Shown here: positions 7,357 to 14,418 of the stretch, piece by piece | Layout: the number at the start of each line of letters is the position of its first letter | How positions within the stretch are numbered: the stretch's first letter is position 1 | NCBI GenBank assembly: GCA_964430245.1 | Contig: CAYSEW010000041.1 | Location: forward strand, 1-18,257 | From: CAYSEW01 sp964430245 | Lineage (GTDB): Bacteria; Bacteroidota; Bacteroidia; Flavobacteriales_D; Parvicellaceae | DNA: 18,257 nt | Reading direction: 5' to 3' | The notes under the pieces: generated by a model | Told to the model about the DNA's origin: nothing | Databases searched by the model: none | Seen by the model: the letters and a program-made list of their open reading frames with translations, nothing else | Program-made: the position numbers and the translations under genes

Positions 7357-9996
7357 ATGAAAAAAGTAATTTCAATTTATTTCTTATTAATCTCTTTAGG
7401 AAGTTTCGCTCATGAGGGTATGTGGATCCCTTCTCTTTTAAAGGCTTTAGAAGGGGATATGCAGGCACAAGGTTTAAAGTTATCGGCAGAAGATATTTAT
7501 TCTATTAATCGATCTAGCTTAAAAGATGCTATTGTTCATTTTGGTGGAGGATGTACTGCTGAAGTTGTCAGCTCTACTGGTTTAATTTTAACGAATCATC
7601 ATTGTGGATACAGCCAGATTCAGCAGCATAGTACTCTAGAGAATAATTATTTAAAAAATGGTTTTTGGGCGATGTCTTCTAAAGAAGAGTTGAAAAACCC
7701 AGGACTTACAGCCACTTTCATAGTTAGAATTGAAGACGTTACTTCCAAAGTAAATAATCAAGTTACAGAAGAAATGAATGAGGAAGAAGCTGACAATCTT
7801 CGATACGATAATATTGCTAAAATAACTGAGGCGGCTGTTAAGGGAACTTTTTATAAAGCAGATGTAGTTCCTTTTTATTATGGTAATGAATATTACATGA
7901 TCGTATCAAAAACTTACAATGATGTAAGGTTAGTTGGAGCTCCGCCAAGCTCAATGGGTAAATTTGGTGGAGATACAGATAATTGGATCTGGCCAAGACA
8001 TACCTGTGATTTTTCAGTTTTCAGAATTTATGCCAATAAGGAAAATGAACCAGCGGATATTTCAGATGAAAATATACCTTATTCACCTGGACATCATTTC
8101 CCTGTTACATTAGAAGGGATACAGGAGAATGATTTCACTATGGTATTTGGATTTCCTGGTACTACTCAACAATACCTAAGTTCTTATGCTGTGGAAGATT
8201 ATATTAATGTGATCAATCCAGCTAGAATAAGTATGAGAGAGCAGAGCTTGTCTGTTATCGATGTAGCTATGGCTCAATCAGAAGAAACTTATATTAAATA
8301 TGCATCAAAACAATCTAGGATCAGTAATGCATATAAAAAATGGATTGGTCAGAATTTAGGACTTAAAAAGAAAGATGCTTTAGGAAAAAAGAAAAAATTA
8401 GAAGCAGAATATCTGTCAAGGGTCCCAAGGGATGGGAAATATAAGAACCTATTACAAGACATGAAGTCTCTTCAAAATAAGCTAACTAAATATGAATTAG
8501 CAGCCAACTTGCATAGAGAACTTTGGTATTATGGTCCAGAGATTATTCGTTTTGCCTATTCTTTTAACCAAATATTAAAAGAGGGTTCAAGTGATCGAAT
8601 TGATCGAAGGGTCAATGGATTTTTTAAAAATTATGACCCTACCATTGATCAACAGATATTTTTAAAATTATTACCAATGTATTTTGAATTAATGGAGGAT
8701 GATCTTGAGCCAGAAATTAAAAAAACGATCGATTCAAAATTTAATGGAGATTATCAAAAATATACAGATTATGCTTTTGATAAAAGTATGATTACATCTA
8801 AAGAAAAGGTGACAAAGCTATTGTCTAATAACAAGAAAGCTATCAAGCAAATTAAAAAGGACCCTTTGTTTGTTTTAGCAATGAGTATTGTAGATAAATA
8901 TGATAAAGATATACGTCCTAATTTTTTAGGATACTATTTTCAGATGGAAGAATTAATGAAAAAGTATTTAGAAGCACAAATGAAATATTTTCCAGAAAAG
9001 ACATTTTGGGCAGATGCTAACTCAACTTTGAGATTAACCTATGGTAAGGTAGAAGGGTCCTATCCTAGAGATGGCATGAAATATACTTGGTTTACAACCT
9101 TAGATGGAATTATTGAAAAAAACAATACAGGGAATGATGATTTTGTGATTCCCGATAGGTTAAGAAACCTTTGGGAAAATAAAGATTATGGAAGATATGG
9201 TAGTAATGGTCAATTGAATATCTGTTTTTTAGGGTCTAATCATACTACTGGTGGCAATTCAGGTAGCCCTGCTATCAATGGAGAAGGTCACCTAGTTGGG
9301 ATTAATTTCGATCGTACTTGGGAAAGTACCATGAGTGATGTTATGTTCGATGGAGAGATCTGTAGGAATATTATGGTAGATATTAGGTATGTTCTTTGGG
9401 TAATGGATGTATATGCTGGTGCAGGTCATTTAGTTAATGAAATGACTATTGTAGATGAAGAATATAGGATTAAACAGGAGCTAAAAAAAGTAAAATATAA
9501 GATTGAACAATTAGGGAATAGACTAAAAGATGTCCCTAATGATTACCATGCTTTAATGTTGAGGTCAGAAGCTTATTTTGAATTAGGAAACGAGGATAAA
9601 GCTTTTAATGATATAAATTACGCAATAGAGCTTTATCCTAAAAATCAATTATTACTAAATTATAGAGCGTCTTATTTTGAGAAAAATAACCTCCTAGAAA
9701 AGGCATCTAAAGATGTTTCAAGATCATTAAAAGTAAATGATAATGATAATGAAGAAGCTTATTTTATTAGAGGAGTTATTTTAACCGATCAAAAAAAATA
9801 CAAGGAAGCAATTAGAGATTTCAATAGAGTGATTGAGATAGATTATACTCATTATAAATCATATTATAATATGGCGGTTTGTTATCATTTATTAGGTGAC
9901 ACTGATAATGCTTGTAAGAATTTTGAAATGGCAAAAGTTTTTGGCGGAGAAGAAGTGGCAGATATGTATCATGCTATTTGTGATGGGTCTTGGTAA
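7357..9996 (+). CDS. S46 dipeptidyl-peptidase (DPP11-type specificity) with C-terminal TPR domain
   Basis: This 879-residue periplasmic serine peptidase removes N-terminal dipeptides. A signal peptide (1-19, cut before HEGMW) precedes the S46 body. The catalytic triad is visible: His82 in LTNHHCGY, Asp218 in HTCDFSVFRIY and Ser635 in TGGNSGSP. Eighteen residues after the serine, Arg653 in NFDRTWE occupies the place of Arg673 of Porphyromonas DPP11, which confers Asp/Glu preference at P1 (DPP7 has Gly), so acidic specificity is predicted. S46 enzymes normally end near 715-720 residues, just after the YAGA..L..EM motif (686-696 here). This protein continues for about 180 residues with a helical linker and roughly four TPR units (about 727-863). 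There is no T9SS signal, so periplasmic location is likely. The TPR extension is unusual in my knowledge. It is the first gene of the rightward pair with the patatin gene. Confidence 0.92.
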   Translation: MKKVISIYFLLISLGSFAHEGMWIPSLLKALEGDMQAQGLKLSAEDIYSINRSSLKDAIVHFGGGCTAEVVSSTGLILTNHHCGYSQIQQHSTLENNYLKNGFWAMSSKEELKNPGLTATFIVRIEDVTSKVNNQVTEEMNEEEADNLRYDNIAKITEAAVKGTFYKADVVPFYYGNEYYMIVSKTYNDVRLVGAPPSSMGKFGGDTDNWIWPRHTCDFSVFRIYANKENEPADISDENIPYSPGHHFPVTLEGIQENDFTMVFGFPGTTQQYLSSYAVEDYINVINPARISMREQSLSVIDVAMAQSEETYIKYASKQSRISNAYKKWIGQNLGLKKKDALGKKKKLEAEYLSRVPRDGKYKNLLQDMKSLQNKLTKYELAANLHRELWYYGPEIIRFAYSFNQILKEGSSDRIDRRVNGFFKNYDPTIDQQIFLKLLPMYFELMEDDLEPEIKKTIDSKFNGDYQKYTDYAFDKSMITSKEKVTKLLSNNKKAIKQIKKDPLFVLAMSIVDKYDKDIRPNFLGYYFQMEELMKKYLEAQMKYFPEKTFWADANSTLRLTYGKVEGSYPRDGMKYTWFTTLDGIIEKNNTGNDDFVIPDRLRNLWENKDYGRYGSNGQLNICFLGSNHTTGGNSGSPAINGEGHLVGINFDRTWESTMSDVMFDGEICRNIMVDIRYVLWVMDVYAGAGHLVNEMTIVDEEYRIKQELKKVKYKIEQLGNRLKDVPNDYHALMLRSEAYFELGNEDKAFNDINYAIELYPKNQLLLNYRASYFEKNNLLEKASKDVSRSLKVNDNDNEEAYFIRGVILTDQKKYKEAIRDFNRVIEIDYTHYKSYYNMAVCYHLLGDTDNACKNFEMAKVFGGEEVADMYHAICDGSW

Positions 9997-10033
9997 TTAT
10001 ATAACATATGCAATAAATTATCTTTTAATATGT

Positions 10034-10062
10034 TTTGAGGATGATTATTTGATATAGTTTTT
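10034..10062 (+). promoter_or_regulatory. Candidate promoter of the patatin-barrel gene
   Basis: TTTG (10034-10037), a 17-base spacer and TAGTTTTT (10055-10062) resemble the -33/-7 pattern, with the final G of the -7 replaced by T. Transcription would start only a few bases before the TTG start codon at 10074. The 77-base spacer after the peptidase gene also permits read-through. Confidence 0.3.
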
Positions 10063-10073
10063 ACTTTATTTTT

Positions 10074-12365
10074 TTGAATTTTTATTTTAAAATAGTCCTC
10101 TTTTTTTTATTAACTCCTAATGTTGTAATTGCTCAAAAAGTTGGATTGGTTCTAAGTGGTGGTGGTGCATATGGATTGGCACATATTGGAGTTATTAAAG
10201 CACTAGAAGAAAATAATATACCCATAGATTATATTGCAGGTACAAGCGCTGGAGCAATTATTGGCAGCATGTATGCAGCAGGTTATTCTCCAGAAGAAAT
10301 GGAGTATGTTGTTAATCAGGATGTGTTTATTAAGATGTCAGCTGGTGAAATGGAGTCAAATTATAAGTATTATTTCAAAAAGCCACCAATAGATGCTTCT
10401 TGGATCCGTTTAAGGATATCTAAGGAGTTTAATTTAAATAAAAGCATCCCAACAAATTTCACTAATTCTACCATGGCTGATTTTAATTTCATGTCAGCTT
10501 ATTCTACTGTTTCTGCTAAAGCAAATTATGATTTTGATAAATTATTTATTCCATTCAGGTGTGTGTCCTCAGACATTGTAGAGAAAAAATCCCATGTTTT
10601 TAGAGAAGGGCATTTAAATCAGGCTGTCCGGGCCTCTATGACCTACCCTGGTTATTTAAAACCTTTGAATATAGATGGTAAATTAATGTTTGATGGTGGG
10701 TTATATAATAACTTTCCAACTGAAGTAATGTATGACGAATTCATGCCAGATATTATTATTGGCGTAAATTTTTCAGACACCTTACAAAAACCAGATCAAG
10801 ATGATGTTATTAGTCAGATAAAAAGTATGATTATTCATAGAGATGATCTTACATTGCCCTGTGACAATGGAATTATAATTACTCCTGAATTTCAAGTTGG
10901 TCTATTTGATTTTAGCAACCCTGGATTTGCTATCCAGAAAGGTTATAGCAGTACTATAGAATTAATGGATTCAATTGAAAATTTATTGGAAAGGAGAGTG
11001 GGTAAAGAAGTAATACAGGAAAAGAGAAAAGCTTTTAAAAAAGATATAGATTCAATTGTAATTAACAAAGTTAGAATACATGGTTTAAATGGTAAAAAGG
11101 AACTGTTTGCCAGAAAAGCAATTATCAAAAAAGACGAGGAGATCAATTTAGATGAATTGAAGTTAAGATATTTTAGGCTATTTGAAGATGAAAGAGTTTC
11201 CTTTTTATATCCTTTAGCGACAAAAGATAAAATGTCTGGAAAATATACTTTAAACCTTAATGTAAAACCTGAAAAACCAATTATTGCAGAGTTTGGAGGT
11301 GTTTTTTCATCTAAACCTATTAATACTGGATTTATTGGATTTAATTATTTGAATTTAAGTGAAGTTGCTCTTAAAGTAGAGGCTAATTCATATTTTGGAA
11401 AATTTTATGGTTCTGTTTATGGAGGAATCGAAGCTGATGCTTATATGCCTTTTAGGTTTAGAATGAAGATTTTTGGCTCAATAAATAGATGGGATTATTT
11501 CAGAAGTTTTGCAACTTTCTTTGAGGATGTAAAACCATCCTTTATTATAGAAAATGAAAATTTTGCTGGTGCATTGTTTGAGGTTCCAGTTTTAAATAGG
11601 GGTAAGCTAGGAATAAAATTTAAAACAGGAAATTACAATATGCAGTATTATCAGACAGAAAACTTTACATCAGGAGATACGGCTGATGCTACCGATCTTT
11701 ACATGAATGTAATGAATATATATTATGAGGAATCAACACTGAATCGTAAACAGTTTCCTAATAAAGGAATGTTTTTTTCCGTTAAAGGGCAATTGGTGAA
11801 TAATATTGAAAATTCAATTCCTGGGAGTACATCTCCTTTGGTTACGCCTGCCTTGAATAATTATCATCAATGGTATAGCTTACATGGTAGATTCGAAAAA
11901 TACTTCAATCTTTCAAAATTTTATTCTATAGGGACAGAAATGGAAGTCCATTGGCAATGGGTTTCTAATTTTTTAGATAATTATACTGCAACTATGATTA
12001 CAGCTCCTTGCTATCAGCCAGTTCTCGAAAACAGAACATTGTATTTGCCAGAGCACTCTGGACATGATATATTAGGTTTAGGGTTAAAAAACATTTTCCA
12101 TTTAAACTCAACAATAGATTTAAGAATCGAATCCTACCTTTTGCAGCATTACACTAAGATTTTATCTAGCAGTTATAATTTACCTTATTATGATATAACC
12201 AATCCTTTTAAAAGCAGGTATTTTATATTGTCATCATCAATAGTATATGAAAGTCCAATTGGCCCTGTATCTGCTATAGTAAATTACATGAATGCTAGGG
12301 GGAACCCATGGAGCTTCATGTTTAATTTTGGATATTTAATCTTTAATGAAAGATTAACAAAGTAA
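10074..12365 (+). CDS. Patatin-like phospholipase with C-terminal outer-membrane beta-barrel
   Basis: The 763-residue protein has a signal peptide (about 1-20, ending VVIA|QK), then a patatin lipase domain to roughly 330. The oxyanion motif is SGGGAYG (28-34), the nucleophile Ser59 is in GTSAG, and the catalytic Asp207 is in FDGG. A POTRA-like linker (about 330-400) leads to a beta-rich Omp85/surface-antigen-type barrel (about 405-763). This resembles PlpD-type (type Vd) proteins, so acyl hydrolysis at or outside the outer membrane is likely; the substrate is unknown. The start is unusual. An in-frame TGA at 10050-10052 precludes any upstream ATG, and the first internal ATG (residue 66) would remove both signal peptide and catalytic Ser59. 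The TTG at 10074 is therefore the best start, with ATT at 10068 as an alternative. The TAA abuts the stop of paaG on the other strand. Confidence 0.9.
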   Translation: MNFYFKIVLFFLLTPNVVIAQKVGLVLSGGGAYGLAHIGVIKALEENNIPIDYIAGTSAGAIIGSMYAAGYSPEEMEYVVNQDVFIKMSAGEMESNYKYYFKKPPIDASWIRLRISKEFNLNKSIPTNFTNSTMADFNFMSAYSTVSAKANYDFDKLFIPFRCVSSDIVEKKSHVFREGHLNQAVRASMTYPGYLKPLNIDGKLMFDGGLYNNFPTEVMYDEFMPDIIIGVNFSDTLQKPDQDDVISQIKSMIIHRDDLTLPCDNGIIITPEFQVGLFDFSNPGFAIQKGYSSTIELMDSIENLLERRVGKEVIQEKRKAFKKDIDSIVINKVRIHGLNGKKELFARKAIIKKDEEINLDELKLRYFRLFEDERVSFLYPLATKDKMSGKYTLNLNVKPEKPIIAEFGGVFSSKPINTGFIGFNYLNLSEVALKVEANSYFGKFYGSVYGGIEADAYMPFRFRMKIFGSINRWDYFRSFATFFEDVKPSFIIENENFAGALFEVPVLNRGKLGIKFKTGNYNMQYYQTENFTSGDTADATDLYMNVMNIYYEESTLNRKQFPNKGMFFSVKGQLVNNIENSIPGSTSPLVTPALNNYHQWYSLHGRFEKYFNLSKFYSIGTEMEVHWQWVSNFLDNYTATMITAPCYQPVLENRTLYLPEHSGHDILGLGLKNIFHLNSTIDLRIESYLLQHYTKILSSSYNLPYYDITNPFKSRYFILSSSIVYESPIGPVSAIVNYMNARGNPWSFMFNFGYLIFNERLTK

Positions 12366-13154
12366 TTAGCTGCCTTTATATACTGGTTTTCTTTTTTCAA
12401 AAAACGCTTTAATTCCTTCTTTATGATCATAGGATTCTGCAGAAATCGCTTGGTATTTTTTTTCCATTTCAAGTTGATCAGATAAATTACTGATTAAAGA
12501 TTGATTTAATAATTGTTTAGTAAGTCCAATACTTTTAGTAGGTCGTTTCGCTAATTTTTCAGCAAATGAATTTACAGTTTCCATTAAAAGGTCATTTGGT
12601 GTGCACTTATAGATAAGTCCAATATTTTCAGCTTCACTTGCAGATAGCTTGTCACCTGAGAACATTAATGCAGCAGTATTTTGCATCCCAATAAGTCTAG
12701 GTAAGTGATAGGTACCTCCACTGTCTGGAATCAATCCAATATTTGTAAATGATTGTATGAAGTTTGCAGATGCACAGGCAAAAGTAACATCGCATGCAAT
12801 AGCAATATTAGCACCAGCGCCTGCAGCAACTCCATTAACCGCACAAATTACTGGCTTAGGTATATTTCTAATAAATGAAAGAATAGGATTGTAGGTATGT
12901 TCAACTATTTTGTCAATACTTGGAGCGTTATCTCCTGTTGCTTCAGCAAGGTCTTGTCCTGCACAAAAAGCCCTCCCTTCACCTGTTAATATTATAGATC
13001 TAATATTGTTGTCACTTTCACATATTTTAAATGCATCAATAACTTCGTCAGCCATTTTATAGTTAAAACTATTTAAAACATCTGGTCTATTAAGAGAAAT
13101 AGTAGCAACTTGATTGTTGATTGAAAAATTTATTTTTTTAAATCCTGATTTCAT
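12366..13154 (-). CDS. paaG: Enoyl-CoA hydratase/isomerase, PaaG-type
   Basis: The 262-residue crotonase-fold protein is closely similar to E. coli PaaG by eye. Shared stretches include LNRPDVLNSF, CAGQDL (64-69, oxyanion loop), YNPIL, KPVICAVNGVAAGAGA (100-115) and GLIPDSGGTY (140-149), where D144 corresponds to the acid that acts as base in PaaG. PaaG converts ring-1,2-epoxyphenylacetyl-CoA to the oxepin and later isomerises a chain intermediate in aerobic phenylacetate degradation. A general enoyl-CoA hydratase role is possible, but the NGVAAGAGA and IPD.GGT motifs favour PaaG. It is divergent from paaE across a 114-base spacer, which supports the pathway assignment. Start ATG is at 13154-13152. 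Confidence 0.85.
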   Translation of the reverse strand: MKSGFKKINFSINNQVATISLNRPDVLNSFNYKMADEVIDAFKICESDNNIRSIILTGEGRAFCAGQDLAEATGDNAPSIDKIVEHTYNPILSFIRNIPKPVICAVNGVAAGAGANIAIACDVTFACASANFIQSFTNIGLIPDSGGTYHLPRLIGMQNTAALMFSGDKLSASEAENIGLIYKCTPNDLLMETVNSFAEKLAKRPTKSIGLTKQLLNQSLISNLSDQLEMEKKYQAISAESYDHKEGIKAFFEKRKPVYKGS

Positions 13155-13268
13155 AGATAATTTTTTAGAATATTTACAGAAAATTTTGTGTAAAATTGAG
13201 TAATAAATTTAATATTCGGAAAAAATAATAACTTTTGTAATTCATTTTAACATTAATATAAATACAGA

Positions 13269-14333
13269 ATGAGTAATTTTTATAAATTAAGAGTAGCAGA
13301 GATTCGAAGAGAAACAGAGGATGCTGTTTCAGTAGCATTTAATATTGATGATAAATTTAAGTCATCTTTTAATTATCAGCCTGGTCAATATTTAACCTTA
13401 AAGTTTTTAATTAATGGTGTAGAAGAAAGGAGATCTTATTCATTATGTTCCTCACCTTTTCAAGATGAATTGATGAGGGTAGCAGTTAAAAAAGTAGAGA
13501 ATGGAAAAGTGTCTACTTATATTAACGAACATTTAAATGAAGGAGATGAGGTTGAGGTAATGGCTCCTCAAGGCAATTTTGTTTTAGATTTAAATGAAAG
13601 CAATGAGAAGTTGTATGTTGCTTTTGCTTCAGGATCAGGAATTACTCCTATTTTATCTATGATCAATTCGGTATTAATAAAAGAAAACAATAGTCGTTTT
13701 GTTCTTTTTTATGGAAATAGAAGTCCAGAACATACAATTTTTAAATCTCAATTAGATCAACTTTTAGGTGATAGATTAACTGTTCAATATATATATAGTA
13801 GGACAGAAGGTTCAGATGAGCTTTATACTGGAAGAATAGACAAGGAAAAAGCGAATCTTTTATTGAGAAGAGATATAGATCTTTTAAGGGCTGAAGGGTT
13901 TTATTTGTGTGGGCCAGAAGAAATGATCTTAAATGTTTCAAACTGTCTTAAAGAATTTGATGTAAATAAGGAGAAGATATTTTATGAATTATTTACTACT
14001 CCAGTGCTTTTTGCTGAAAAAGAAAATGTTCAGAAGGATGATAGTGACTTTACAGGTCAAGCTAAAATAAAGGTGATTTGTGATGATGAGGAAGTGGAAT
14101 TTGATTTAGATTCAGATGGTGATGTTATTTTAGATGCGGCAATAGAATATGATCTTGATTTACCTTTCTCTTGTAAAGGAGGAGTTTGTTGTACTTGTAA
14201 AGCTAAGGTTGTTGAAGGAAAGGTAACTATGGATGCCAATTATGCATTAAGTGATGCAGAGGTAGAAGAAGGTTTTGTTCTAACATGTCAGGCACATCCA
14301 GCTAGCTCTTATGTTGTTGTAGATTACGATTAA
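13269..14333 (+). CDS. paaE: Phenylacetyl-CoA epoxidase reductase subunit PaaE
   Basis: The 354-residue cytoplasmic reductase passes electrons from NAD(P)H through FAD and a [2Fe-2S] cluster to the PaaABC epoxidase. The domain order is FAD-binding (RSYSL 55-59), NAD(P)-binding (SGSGITPILS 121-130 and CGPEEM 214-219), then a C-terminal plant-type ferredoxin with C302, C307, C310 and C340. The start (FYKLRVAEIRRETEDAVSV) and end (CQAHPASSYVVVDYD) align well with E. coli PaaE by memory, including the MDANYALSD..V..GFVL segment. C308 is an additional cysteine within the cluster loop (CKGGVCCTC). The usual partners paaABCD are not in the window, so either they are elsewhere or this reductase serves another oxygenase. 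It is divergent from paaG. Confidence 0.9.
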   Translation: MSNFYKLRVAEIRRETEDAVSVAFNIDDKFKSSFNYQPGQYLTLKFLINGVEERRSYSLCSSPFQDELMRVAVKKVENGKVSTYINEHLNEGDEVEVMAPQGNFVLDLNESNEKLYVAFASGSGITPILSMINSVLIKENNSRFVLFYGNRSPEHTIFKSQLDQLLGDRLTVQYIYSRTEGSDELYTGRIDKEKANLLLRRDIDLLRAEGFYLCGPEEMILNVSNCLKEFDVNKEKIFYELFTTPVLFAEKENVQKDDSDFTGQAKIKVICDDEEVEFDLDSDGDVILDAAIEYDLDLPFSCKGGVCCTCKAKVVEGKVTMDANYALSDAEVEEGFVLTCQAHPASSYVVVDYD

Positions 14334-14395
14334 TAATTAGTCTAATTTCATTTTCATAATTAGAATAATTTCAAGCAACTATATTTAATATTTAT

Positions 14396-14403
14396 TATCT
14401 TTC
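14396..14403 (+). promoter_or_regulatory. Candidate -7 element for the lysyl endopeptidase-like gene
   Basis: TATCTTTC has one mismatch to TAnnTTTG and lies 15 bases before the ATG at 14419, within the 85-base spacer after paaE. No clear -33 TTG is visible. Confidence 0.25.
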
Positions 14404-14418
14404 GAATAGATAATTTTT

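Noticed and set aside
10003..10034. Inverted repeat AACATAT/ATATGTT after the S46 peptidase gene as a terminator
   Set aside because: The stem is seven A/T-rich pairs with an 18-base loop and is followed by TTGAGG rather than a T run. It is too weak to annotate.
12284..12472. Minus-strand frame across the patatin/paaG junction
   Set aside because: It overlaps the ends of two well-supported genes, is Lys/Asn-rich and has no recognisable family.
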